Source: Strongylocentrotus purpuratus (Eukaryota > Echinodermata > Echinoidea > Camarodonta > Strongylocentrotidae). Taken from it: 64,000 bases of DNA. The stretch's first letter is position 1. Each line of letters begins with the position of its first letter. The notes under the pieces are model-generated. The model was not told where the DNA came from and ran no database searches. It saw only the letters and a program-made list of their open reading frames with translations. The DNA is taken from contig NW_022145599.1 of NCBI RefSeq assembly GCF_000002235.5, positions 5,775,781 through 5,839,780 on the forward strand, given 5' to 3'. Positions 36,230-48,787 of this stretch are shown piece by piece. The translations under genes were made by a program, and so were the position numbers.

Positions 36230-36885
36230 CAGTATGGTGGTGTGACCAAAGTTCGCGCGTGACCAAAGTTCGCTTTCTCAAAAAAATCGGTAAGATTTCG
36301 AAAATCTGATAAAAAGTGATATCACTAATGGAAAGAGGATCACAAAATTACCCAGAAACGAAATTTTCTTTGGAATTGGGTGTGAAATTGTGAAAATATT
36401 GACAAAAGATCGGCAAATTTTGCAGTTATTTGCGTCCGTTCCGAAAAATTATCAACTTACCGATAAGGGTCTGGAAATCTTCATTTTGAGAGCAGAAATC
36501 CTCAAAATTATAAGTAAAAAGTGGCACCAACTTATTGTATGTTATCTTGCCTTGCAAATCATGTTATTACCTTAATTTTGATGGATCACATTTTTTGATA
36601 AATCAACTGTAAACCCCCGTGCGTGAAGTTAGGTCTCGTTACTTTTATGACTTTTTTAGATGCAGCGCGCATGCACGATTGGACATCAAATTTTTAGATC
36701 GCGATATCTTCGAAATCCTTCGACGATAAATTTTCTAGTTGAATCAAGCTGTAGTAAAAAACTTTGCCATCCATTTGGTAATAATTGAAATGAATAAATT
36801 TGTGTAGAATATGAGAAATCATAGATCGAACATCACATTTTGTAATATGTTCTAAAATGTCCGCGAACTTTGGTCACCCCTTCAG
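36230..36885. mobile_element. 656-bp Tc1/mariner-like non-autonomous element
   Basis: TA at 36,228-36,229 and 36,886-36,887 flanks ends CAGTATGG.. and ..CCTTCAG. The inner TIR GTGACCAAAGTTCGCG is matched by CGCGAACTTTGGTCAC. The left TIR word is present twice in tandem. No transposase frame is visible. Confidence 0.8.
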
Positions 36886-38229
36886 TATTTTCTAGGCCTA
36901 GACTACCAATTTTGAATGAAATCAGTTGAGTTTTGTACAGTAGCAGTAGTGTTTGAAATGTTGAGAATCAATAGTACAGCTTTTAATACACAACCAGGAT
37001 AGTAATGCAGCTATGTCGATAGATCGGCGCTTGTTCAGAAACCTATCCAAAATTTGACCCGTAACTCGGGTCATGATTTAATTTGCAAATGCAGACATGT
37101 AAATGAACGTGTGGGGCCAGCACAGCTCTCGGTCTGATTTGTATCGGCCAAACGGTGCTAAGTAAGGATTTAATATGCATACTTACAACCAAAAAAATCC
37201 ACTAAGAAGTACGAAATCGGTCCTTCTCTCGAAGAAACTTACGTTTATCTTCTAGTTCAAAATAACAACATAACATTGATGTTCTCCATTTGTTTACATT
37301 TTTCGGTCGGCGGGTGCTTCGAAAAAATAGCCAGCGATATATCCAGGCCTTTCATTGGCTGTTTAAATTAGGAATAAGAACAGTCGTCCAATGAAATATC
37401 TTCCTTCATCCATCACCCCCTGGCCTTAACTACCCCCTCCCCCCCCCCCCCCTTTTTTTGTGGGGGGGGGGAGGATAGCTGGCTACTGGCTAATCTTGTC
37501 AGGGGAAAGTCATACTGAAGTGGGGAAGTCTGTCTCTTGAATTCAAATTATTTATATTAAAATATAATCTAAACCTCTAGATCTACTTTACTTATGTTTT
37601 TTTGACTCGATCGAATCGATCACTTTCTCCCGAAAATTATTTTGAGTCCTAGAATCTATCCATGCAATTCCCTCTCTCGTTTGTAGTTTTTAATTTTCTT
37701 TCTGAAGCTCTCAAATTCTATCTCTCTCGATCGCTAATTGTTGCATTCTTCTCCTGGATACATTTCCATAGCTTGTTCCTCTTCTCTCTTTTATCACATT
37801 CATATAATAGCTTCCGGTCTTCCTAGCTCTATTTGTGAGGTTCAATACTTGGTACTTGGTTGTTGTTCCTCCAAAAGATTCCTATTGGAATTTAAACTGG
37901 AGGTCGTGGTGGCACTTATTATATTTATAACACTTATTATATTTTTTTTCACCTCCAAGAACATAAAAGAGTATAACGATAGCAGGAAATACAAGAAAAC
38001 GAAGAACAATAAAAAAATTATTGAACAAATAAATATTTAAAAAATCAACAAATGCTTGTGGATTACCAAAATAAATTACGTTACTGTAGAAGGCTCTCCT
38101 CTAGCTGTTATAGCTGATATTATACGTACTATATTGTTGTACTAATTGGGCCTTCCTCACCATTATAATAATGTTCAAATATTATATTACATGTATCATC
38201 TTTAATAGAAGCTACTTTCGATTTTTCTA
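36886..38229. other. Gene-free sequence
   Basis: I see no coding or RNA feature. A C-run followed by a G-run (about 37,438-37,472) forms a self-complementary block. Confidence 0.4.
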
Positions 38230-38235
38230 TTGTAT

Positions 38236-38600
38236 ACAGGGGCGTCTCTAAAGGGGGTGGGGTGCGACACCCCCCCCCCCCCCACCTGTCAGGATATTGT
38301 CGGTAAAATTGCGCTGCCGTCGGGAAAAAATAGAAAAGGGGAGGGAAAGGGAAAGAAAAGAAAAAAGAAAAGGAAAAGAAAAGAAAGGAAGGAAAAGAAA
38401 AGAAAGGAAAGAAAGGAAAAGAAAAGGAAAGAAAAGAAAAGAAAGAAAGAGCAAAAAGAAAAAGAGTGAGGAGAGGAAAGAAAGGAAAAGAAAGAAAAGA
38501 CAGAAAAGGAAAAAAAGAAGAAAAAAGAAAAACAAAAGAAACGGGGGATGAAAGAGAGGAGAGAGAGGGGAGGTAAGAGCCTGATAGAGGAGGAGTGGGA
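38236..38600. repeat. C-run and purine (GAAAA)n tract
   Basis: GGGGCG-type start, a palindromic GGTGCGACACC followed by a C-run, then about 270 bp of almost pure purine on the plus strand. The Lys-rich and Phe-rich open frames here are artefacts. Confidence 0.85.
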
Positions 38601-39469
38601 GTAAAAGAGAGAGGGGCGTTGTTGGGTGGAGTCGTCTCGTCGAGGGAGCAAGAAAGACACGGGTAAATGTTGATGTGTCGGGTCAGCTGTGTCGGTAGTC
38701 CGATGTTGTCAAGATTGGCCGTAAATGTTTTCTTTCAGTTACTGATATTACTGATATAATAGTGAGGTTTTATGTTATTTTCATTTATTTTGCTCACTGC
38801 TGACTTAACTTCAAGTGATATGACAATAGGCCACTGCCCTGACATGGCATAATGAATATATCACGAATCGTTTCAATTCAGTATATGCTACGAATTCTAT
38901 AACAGGGCACCTATGAATAGGGAAGCTCGGCTATTCGATTCTGTGTTCAATAGCTTTCACCTGCAATGTTTGAATAGTTACGTAACAAATTCTTCAGCTC
39001 TTTCTGACATGGCATCAATAATGAATTGAGAAAAAACGACCCTCCCTTCACTGATCGAGCTAATAATTTTGTCTATTGCGAAGATTACCAAAGAGGTAAT
39101 AATAGCATTCCTGACATTGCAACAATGACCGCGTGATGTTGATGTATTGTCCCTAAAGGTACTGAGGAGGTCTTTCTTTTGCAAGCGAGGCGTCAGCGGC
39201 GAGGGAGCGGAGCGACAAAACGGGGATGGGTTTGGGACATCCTCCTAGAGTAGGAAGCATTTGCAATTTAAAAACCACATAAGGCGCATTTTCAGGCACT
39301 TCCCGGGGTAATATAACCTAAAATTGCTTTGTCCTACCCCCTCCAAGAGAAGGGATCTTTTGCAATTTGAAAACCACATTTGGAGCATTAATGTCTTTCT
39401 CCTTTCTCCTTTAAATCACAAAAATTCTCTTCTCCCCTTTTTTCAATCTCCTTTTTGTTTGTTTTCGTT

Positions 39470-39835
39470 GTGCTTTTTTTTTTTTGGGGGGGGGGTACAC
39501 GGCTGGCAAGAGGGACCCATATTTTGTGTGTCGTAAATCTCAATTGAAAGTTAAGTTTTAAAAAACACCATCTTATAATATCATCCCCCTTTCTTTCTTT
39601 TCCCTTCTCCATTTCCCCCTTTTTCTCTCCTCCGTCTTTCCCCCTTTCCCGTCTTTTCTCTCCTCTCTCTTCCTCTTTCTTCCTTTCCCCCTCCTTTTTC
39701 TCCTCTCCCCTTTTCTCTCCTCCCTCTTTTCTTCTTCTTTCTCTCTATTTCCCCTCCTTTTTCTTCCCCCTCCTCTTTTTTTTACCGGGGGGGGGGGGTT
39801 CACGTGCCCGCTGTGCCCCCTGGATCCGCGACTGG
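39470..39835. repeat. T/G runs and pyrimidine tract with transposon-like end
   Basis: A T-run/G-run at 39,473-39,495, then about 200 bp of CT-rich sequence, a G-run, and a CCCCCTGGATCCGCGACTGG end. The last resembles the GGATCCGCGCCTG terminus of the element at 46,268-46,472, suggesting a related relic. Confidence 0.6.
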
Positions 39836-40285
39836 CTATATAAGAGCTTATTATTATTATTTGTATAATTATTTAATTACATCACATGCAGTTTATCATT
39901 ATGAGTCCTGTGCTGAAATCACAGCAAAGGGTTTCTGTAATATCCAAATATTAAATGTCAGGCAAGAGAGATAATAATTAATGTTTACCAAGTCGAACCG
40001 ACATGTCATTTCTTACTTTTGTATATTCTAAAAAAAGCTAATAACCGAGCAATAAGGTCTGATTTGTGTCATGACCGATTATCAAAGAAAATGTCCAGGT
40101 TAAGCGTGCTCTGTACAATGTGCGTAATAAATATGATCTTGTGCTGTTTACAAAGAGCACAGTTCTAAAGATTAAAGATAATTCTTGGCACCTCTATATG
40201 TGTTCATAATGTGAGGGCGGTTCTCGGATTCACCATGTAATATGAAGACAGCAAGCATGCCACATATGATATTAACTTTCACAAA

Positions 40286-40425
40286 GAGGGATCGAGAGAG
40301 AGAGAGTGAGAGGGAGAGAAAGAAAGAGAGAGGGCGAGGGAAAGGGGAAAAAGAGGGAGAGAAAGAGAGAACAGGGAATGGGGGAGGGGAGAGGGACAAG
40401 AAGAAGAAAGGGAAATGAGAAAAAC
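40286..40425. repeat. Purine-rich (GA)n tract
   Basis: GAGA-rich sequence; overlapping open frames are low-complexity. Confidence 0.85.
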
Positions 40426-40771
40426 TAATATAATCCAAGCCGTATAGACTGGAATTAGAGTACGCCCCCATATTAAATTTGAAGGCCCAGACATTGATCA
40501 ATAATATAGCCCCTTCGCTTTCAAAGTCATCTTTTGGAAGCATTTAGCCTCTTTAAAAGCCGATTTCGTCCAAACTTTCAATAATTTGTGGTAGCGGTTC
40601 TGTTTGAGAAGGACACTCCCTGAACTCCTCTTTTAAAAGTACCCAGAATAACTAAGGTACATCTTCGCCTTCTTTCAGAATCATGGAAAGACCAACTGAA
40701 TTTCCAAATATGTTTGCCTTGGTTTTAGAAGAGGAGGAAGTTTGCGGTTGTAATTGTTGCTTAGCCTCCTG

Positions 40772-40913
40772 AAGCTCAAGGTTTTAGGCATTTAATTACG
40801 GTCAGGTGAGCATCAAGGGGCCCGTCTTAGGCCCCTTGGTGGGGTCCTAGGGGGCGGATCCCCCGTGAGCTCAGGGGTTTTAGGTATTTAATTACGGTCA
40901 GATGAACATATTT
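40772..40913. repeat. Direct repeat of about 40 bp flanking a palindromic spacer
   Basis: GTTTTAGGCATTTAATTACG at about 40,790 and GTTTTAGGTATTTAATTACG at about 40,878 are near-identical, each followed by GTCAG[GA]TGA[GA]CAT. Between them GGGGCCC, AGGCCCCTTGG and GGGGCGGATCCCC form short palindromes. Confidence 0.7.
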
Positions 40914-42100
40914 TCATACCTCATTTGTGACCCTGGCAGGTCACTCATTCTTTCTTTCTTTACCCTTTAACATACTTTTTTTCACAAATTAGTGGGGGGC
41001 TCGAGCCCCCGAGCCCCTCTTTTCTTCAGGCCCTGACATGAAGCCTTCTAAATAAGCAGATTTTTGGCTGACTGTAAATTTGGGAATTTGTCATTTTCCA
41101 ACAAACGCATAAAAAAGTATAATTTACAACAACAAAATGAGAAAAAATCTCGGTAAATCATGTCAATTCAGCAACTTTTGTATATCACTGGTATTGAATT
41201 AGTTTGAATTTTGTCTGGGGGCAACCCGCAACTGCTATTCTTTTGCAAAAATGCATGTCATCTGGAGCGAATTTTCTTTTTCAGCAGTTGTTTCCTTTTT
41301 CCAATCAGATCCCCGCGTGTTACTTTTTTTTAAAGGGAGGGGGGGGGGGAGAAGAAGAAGGAGAAGAAGAGAAAAAAAACTCCGACAGGATTGTTGCGCG
41401 CGCTGAGAGAAGAATTGAACGAGCTACAAGTACGAGCTACTAAATTAGCTGAGATCGTCATCGAGAGCTTTGACTGATTAGGAGAGCGTCACTACTGCTC
41501 TCATTCTTCATGACATATGGGTCGCTTTGAAGGTGTCTCAGATCGCGTCACAAACTACTAATAATTATACCATACAAAAGAGAGAGAAGGAAAGAGAGGA
41601 AAAAAATCGTTATGAGCCTACTTACATATTAAGCCGACAAGAACGATCACAATGTATTAATGGCCTTGATAGTGGTCGAAAATTCCAGTTTGGGGTTAAA
41701 AAGTGCATAATATTATACAGGTCGTGTATATACGTGTTTACCACAGAAATTATTACATGTATTTGCTTTTGAGCAGTGTTTCGGAATCAATCATAAATCA
41801 ATTTCAACAAAATTTGGGATCAACGTGAAATCCTACAAGTTAATCAAGTCAATCTACCAGCGGTGAGTGTTTCCGAATCGTCGATAACCTTTCATGCCTA
41901 CCTCAAGTCTACATTCAACGAACTTAGTCGCAGTTTGAGTTCGTTTGTACGACTGTACATGTGTATCTGTTTCTATTTATATCGTTCAATTTTCGGGTGT
42001 AACATTCAATGTATTAGTATGATATTCACCTTTAGAATGTCAGTCCAAAAAATTTAATTACGAGGTCGAGGAGTCTGCATGGTAACTTATTGCTCGCATG

Positions 42101-42368
42101 CAGGGGCGTACGCAGGGGGGGGGGGTTTGGGGGTTCAAACCCCCCCTTTGGTATTTTTATGTATGTAAACCCCCCCTAAAAAAACCTAAAACCCCCCCCT
42201 TTGGTTTTTTTTTTTTTTTTTTTTTTTAATTATTTAAAAAAAAAAAAAAAAAAAAAAAAATTATACCCACGGCTAACCTAAATAAGGTGACCTTACCCCC
42301 CCCCCCAACGACAAAAAATGTCAAATTATTAAATTTCGAGACCAAAAAAAAAAAAAAAGTGTCCGCTT

Positions 42369-42401
<33 letters not shown>

Positions 42402-42493
42402 ACTGAGCGACTTTTCGGCTGGCTGAGTCGTTGCGATTTTTTTTGACCTCCAAAAAAAAAAAAAAAAAGTGTCCGCTTACCCCCCCCCCCCCC

Positions 42494-42529
<36 letters not shown>

Positions 42530-42622
42530 ACTGAGCGACTTTTCGGCCGGCGCGATTTTCAAATTTTCGGGAGCAAAATATTTTAAAACCCCCCCCTTGA
42601 AAAAATCCTGCGTACGCCCCAG
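42101..42622. mobile_element. hAT-type MITE with perfect target duplication
   Basis: The left end CAGGGGCGTACGCAGG and the right end CCTGCGTACGCCCCAG are inverted. CTCGCATG flanks both sides (42,093-42,100 and 42,623-42,630), an 8-bp duplication typical of hAT. Inside, an A-run/AGTGTCCGCTTAC/C-run/CACTGAGCGACTTTTCGGC block occurs twice. Homopolymers dominate, so assembled length may be unreliable. Confidence 0.85.
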
Positions 42623-42630
42623 CTCGCATG

Positions 42631-42869
42631 TATGGATTTTTGGGAAGTGAGTTTGCGTTCCAATAAAAGCGTCATTAGGGCCTCCACACAGCTCAATGCC
42701 TGCCTCCTGCTCATCGTAATTGTCCTTTACAACATGTATTAGGTTGGATGCATTCTTCGATAAAGCGAGTGAGCATTGTTGGTTTGCATTACTTTTTCTT
42801 CCACGAGTCAGAGATCATCAAGTGGTTCATGATTTCCATATACAGACGATGAATGAATGAACTACTAAA
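42631..42869 (+). promoter_or_regulatory. Presumed 5' flank/5' UTR of the kringle gene
   Basis: Short stretch between the hAT-type MITE and the signal-peptide exon. An in-frame stop (TAA at 42,866-42,868) directly precedes the ATG at 42,870. No certain TATA box is seen. Confidence 0.35.
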
Positions 42870-45800
42870 ATGTTTCGCTGGAATGAATCTGGTGCCATAT
42901 TATCAGTCCTGTCGACTTTTATTATCATCTGCTTATTAGGATCATCCAATGGTGAGTTCAATATATTTCGTTGTCTTCTAATATGTCTTACAACCTTGAA
43001 TGTTACATGTCGATGTCTTTAATTAATTATATTTGAATTTTATTATTTAAGATTCAAATGTCAAATTCTAATTGACTTTTTTGCAAAATAAAAACATTGA
43101 GGTGAAAATGTTGGTTTTAACACAGTCTACCCTCCCTCATGCTATTTTAATTTGTAAAATAATACAATATATGTATACGTATATTGAAGTATGTCTTGTC
43201 ATTATTTTGTTTCATTGTATGTTCCATAATTATAGTGCCGTTAATTCTTTGTTCATTAAAAATAGGTAACATAGACTAACTTTGTATTCCCCTTTTCCAT
43301 GAACAATAAAAGAGAAAATCAACTCCGAATACGTGGGTAAAGTTGTTTTTTCTTTCGTTTTTTATTGGTAGAGAAACTTAAAAAGTTTAAAGGATTTCTC
43401 CGATTATTCTTTCAAAAGAACTAAAGATAATTAGGGGCCCGGTACAGAGCTTATCGGGCACTTATCCTCCATCTTAAAAGAACTTTTTGTGTAAATCAGC
43501 TCACGATGAGATAAAACCTATAATATGAATTAGGAGACCCGAACATCAATTTGCGTATAATTTTTAGACCAGTCCTATTCATCTATCGCAGTTAAGACAG
43601 GGAAATTAGTGTTCTTTGATTTTATGACTGTATGATAATTATTATACCCAATACTACCAATACATGTATAAACGCCTACTTGTCTGATGAACAAAGAAGA
43701 AGCGCATTTACGGGACGGAAGAAAGAGATTCTCATGTAGGGGAATGTTTATCTGTTTATGCAGGTCAGAGTTTGTTTCTTCCTTAATCTTGATTTTGTAT
43801 GGTTGATTGCAGGTCAGTTGGACTGCTTTAATCGTCGGACCTGGTCTTACTATGGGACTCGGGACTGGTCTTGCATTCTTACAGACAGCAAACTTGATTG
43901 TAAATACTGTGAAAACTGGACCTCCATCGTTGGAAACTGGAGCAACGCACCTGAGCTGATTGATAGATACGGTAAATTGTATTTTACTCTATACCCATAT
44001 GATTCAAAGTTCTTTTAAGAATGTACGATTTGAATCTGACTGTGTCTATCAAGTCTTATCAGTTAATTCCTTCAAATCGAATGACACGGATCAAACAAAA
44101 CAAAAATATCTTCAAAGACTCGTTTGGTGTTGTTTGTCCAATGAAATACTGCATAAGCAGACAAGTTTCCCTATCTTTACTATATACAGTCGGCAGTGGG
44201 CTCTTTTATTTTGGATTGACTTATGTTAAATTGCATTGATTACTAAGAACAGTTATCAAAAGACTTGGGAAAATCTTTTTAAAAGTGCGATGGCTCGTGG
44301 CTAAAGATTATGGAATAAGAAACCCGTCTGTTTCAATATTCATTAAGTTCATTTTAGTATTCATTTTTTTATGCTAAAGTTGATTTGATTTGATTTAATT
44401 ACCAACAGATTATGTACAATACAATATCATAAAATGAAATTTACAAGTATACAAAAATAAAATACCATTAATCTACCATTACAACCGATATTTAAAAAAT
44501 GACCATATACTGAACAATGTCTTACATTATACAGCTGATAATGTAAAATATAATCTGTATACATCTACAGAATATTTGAATGGATTTATCATTTAAGATT
44601 TATGATTGTTTTGTGTTGAAAACAAGAAGGCTTTCGGGAATTGGCAAAATCTGAACGAACTTAGATGAATGAATGAATGAAAGCCTTTTAATGAATATAA
44701 GTATAATTTAAATGCATGGTAGAAGAAGAGACTTCACTATTTACATTCAGTTCATCATTTATTTGTTAATCAGGGCTCATATTAATAAGAAAATAAACTA
44801 ATACAAAAACTCACTAAGCCTGGTAGTCAACTAACTATCTAGTGTTATGGCCTACGTAATTAGATGACAACCAGCGTAGTAATGTTTGATGAATATTGGT
44901 CGAGATGAACAGGACTTCTAGAGCATTTACATGTACCTGATACGAAAATAAGACTATGAATGAAGACCATGATTGTAAATGAAAGTGACACCTTGTTGTT
45001 TGTTATGCAATGAGAAAGTTTCAAAGAAATTACCTTCATTTCACTCTGTAAGAATTGGAAATTTACAAGAAGAGGTGCGATATATGGCCAAGTGGCAGAT
45101 AGGTACACTCTAAAAACTGAAATGTTAAATGTAAATTTAAAAGGGCCGAGGAGTGACCACTCTTTCAAAATGTCAGATTGTTTCTTTTAACCTGCTAGAT
45201 TCAACCTTTATAGTGTTGGATCCAGCATGTTCAAAGTGTTAATCTACCATTTTGAAAGAGTGGTCACTCCTCGACCCTTTTAAATGGTGATTTAACATTT
45301 CAGTTTTTAGAGTGTAGTCTCGTAAACGGGAGGTCCGTTTTTGCCGTTTGGTAAGGCATTAATCATCATTACAAAGTCCCTCGGAGAGGAATTAAAGCAG
45401 TCTGTTCCTTGTTGCTTACCTTCTAGCAAGCATATATGATTTCTTAGCGATCAGGTTAAATGAACAAACCCAATCCAATGACGCTTACATTATTCCCATT
45501 CATGCACTCTCAAAGATCTACACAGTAATGAGCATCGACATTTTATCAGTCTTCCCAATATCAAAATATCAATGTTGAAATACCACTGGTGAAATATCGT
45601 TGTTGAAAATATCACTGAATGGTAAAATACTATTGTTGAGTTGATTTAACAGAGAGAGAGAGAGAGAGAGAAGAGAGAGAGAGGGAGAGAGAGTTTCGTT
45701 GTCTGTATATTTTTGCTCAGAAACATGGTTATGAACTTTTTTCATCACTTGACTGTATCGATCGTCTTTCATCATTGTGTTCCCTGGTATCGCACAAATC

Positions 45801-48756
45801 AAAATATTGGGACATTTTATCGAGGAAATTAATGAGGCGCAGTTAGATCAGTCGTAATTAAAATCCAGAGGGCAAAAATATAATCTAGACATCAGTGAAT
45901 CTTCAAAGGAAAAACATTCATGTGTATAGCTTAACCGTGATTCTTCTTGTTCTTTTTGTTCTTCTTCTTTCATGTTCTTGTTTTTCTTGTTCTTGTTCTT
46001 CTGCTTCTTCTTAAAACGTTTTTTTTTAATGGCGCATCGTAGCATGGCGTGGCATTTAAGAGCCCCCCTTAATGCACATAATCACAATCATTAACATGAA
46101 TAAGTGATCGTACAGTATGGCAAATGAGTTTTCAATGTTTATTTTATTGATGTCCTTTGAAAAGTCCATGCATTTACTTCGCTAAAAGCTAAGGTGTGTA
46201 TGCTTACTATATGCTACATTACTCAGGCTCTCTTTTACATGCATAAAACGGGGGGGGGGGCTTTAAGCAGGGGCGGATCCAGTCGGCGGCAAGAGGGGGG
46301 GGGGTGGCCCAATTCGTAAGAAAATATTTAGCGGCGAATCGGCCAGCCGGTGAATAACCGGGGGGGGGGGATAAGGAGCCCTTTTTTTTCTTTTCTTTTT
46401 TCACCAATTTTTGAGGAAATATCTAGCGGCCACTCAGCCAGCCGGTGAATATAGAGGGGGGATCCGCGCCTGCTTTTACGTAATCTGGCTCTGACTTAGT
46501 CTCGATCATTATTCCTCTATGGTACGATACGCCTGCCGCAATATCAGTAATGATTAGGAATTAGAAAACAAACATTTTAAACGTGCGCGGATACTCGTCA
46601 GGAAAAGGGAATCGCTTAAAATGTCCTCCTGTCAATTCTGCTTCTATCACAAGACCTCATGTAAAAATCGGGCATGAATGGAACACAATCCATTATGATA
46701 TAGGCCGATACATATTGATGCTGGAAGTAATGAACTAAATATTTTATAAAGAGGTAGGTTTTGCACTCATATTCTTGTCGAGTTGAATTGAATTTATTAT
46801 ACCGGTGGAGTGATTATAAAGTATGAGGGTAGAGGCACGGCGACATGAAAATGAAACGGTGAATGAGATCAGTTGAATTAGAGTAAGAGATGCAGGAGTG
46901 GTTAGTTAATGGTGCATGGTTGTCGTGTGTTAGATGGAGTGGGATTGTTTAAAGAACAAAAAAGATCTCTTTGTCCAACACTTTTGTTATACTTATTAAT
47001 GTTTAAAAATGTAATTAAGATATATAATAATACGCTTTGCAAAGAGATAAGAAGAATAGTTCGAACGTGAAAAATCGTGCGTGATAAAGTTTTATGATAT
47101 GTTATATGGAAGCATGTACTGGGGGTAGATAAATGCCCTTTTTCGCACGATTTTATTTTTAAAGTCTCCTCTATAGGTTCCATCATAAATATGATGAATA
47201 TGTTGGTCACCATAATGATCAGAATAACTCAGAAAGAAAGTCCCGCTTCCGAGATAGATACCCATTTCTCAAATGATTATGTATACATATATAGCTGTCT
47301 CTCGTCTCTCCATTCGTTCTGGGCCTTGTACTTATAGCATTTCACATTGTCCTTCTTCATATCCTATCGTCGTCATTTTAGACGACGATCGCATGTAAAA
47401 GTATTAGTGCGAGACGTTTTGTTAGGGTGATCCTTTATGTTCTTTATTACTCTAAAAATTAAATAGAGAGCTTTTTCCTAGTAAAATGACTAACAATCGA
47501 AAATGGTAAATCTTTTTGTTATATCTGCCTTCTAATTAAATGAAACTAATAGAGATAACATGATCATAAAGATTTCGAAAATTCAACCGAAGGGAATTTC
47601 AACAACCTTCTGCATCAGTCACCTTTTGAAATGTGTGAACATTACAATGAAATGTTACGTAACCCGAACATGATTTCAAAAGGCAATTATAATATTGGAT
47701 TGGAATTTCCCTGGAGTTGATTTTTCGAAGTTTTTGCGATTTCGTTCGATAAAATTAATGAAAGTTAAGCTACGAAACCATATCAAACCAAGCAGATGTT
47801 CTCCAAAGCCGCAATCTTCACTATTACATTTTAGATTTTGACTCATGGACACTTTTGTTTTTGTTTTATTGTATTAATTCAATGTATTTATTTTTGTTTT
47901 TCATTTATGATTTTTGCAGAATTGGAGGACAACCATTGCCGAGTAGCGGGAAACTGGACAGCACCATGGTGTTACGTAATAAACAGAAATGGAGAAGTAA
48001 CACCAGGTTTTTGCCAGATACAACCATGTGCAGGTAAGTTGTAATACTTGGGTTCGAGGTAAGTTTTAAAGGTTCATTTTTAGATCAGCAACTCATGACA
48101 ATGGTATTTTATTTAACATTGTGACGTTGACACTTAGCAAAACATTTTTTACTAGAGGAGAGAGAGAGAGAGAGAGAGAGTAATGCAGACAGAGACAGGG
48201 GAAAGAGGAGGAGGAAGAAAAAGCGAGAGAGAGAGGGTGGGAGAGGGAGAGGGAGGGAGAATTCAATGTAGAGATAATTTGGGTATATTTACCACTTTGT
48301 TTATATCCGATGGCAGATGCTCACTACTATATAAATTAAGATGAATTTCATGTTGTGATAACAGAGAGAAAATTATGATTTAAATAAGATATGGTATTTT
48401 TTATGAGATTTCGATTGCAGAACATATTCATTTTGTACATGCAACTGAATTATATACGTTGTAGCTAAGGATACAGGTGTGCATATGAATTACATTATAT
48501 TTTCCTTTTCACTTGTGGTAATGGCACAATTAGACCAGCATATGTATGTATGTATTTTAGTGCGTATGTATTAGCGTATGTATGGGCGTATAGGTATAGG
48601 GGTGTGTGTATATAGGTATGCGACATTAATAGGCGAACATTATTTACTAGGGAATGTGTACGACAAACAACCATGTCACTATACTGTAGTAAAGGAGGCA
48701 TGAAACAATACAACATGATCACAGGCCGGGCAATATAAAGAGAGACAGACAGACAG

Positions 48757-48787
<31 letters not shown>

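Larger units (their letters stand above)
43972..47919. other. Intron 2 of the kringle gene
   Basis: Besides the elements listed separately, it holds two minus-strand retrotransposon tails: a (TTGAT)n start at about 44,375-44,400 and a (GAAT)n start at about 44,664-44,680, each followed by AT-rich tail sequence. A (GA)n microsatellite lies at 45,650-45,695. No extra exon was recognised. Confidence 0.5.

Noticed and set aside
38248-38660. Lys-rich plus-strand and Phe/Leu/Ser-rich minus-strand frames
   Set aside because: Low-complexity translation of a purine tract.
38978-39184. 68-codon minus-strand frame
   Set aside because: Isolated, no family match and no splice partners.
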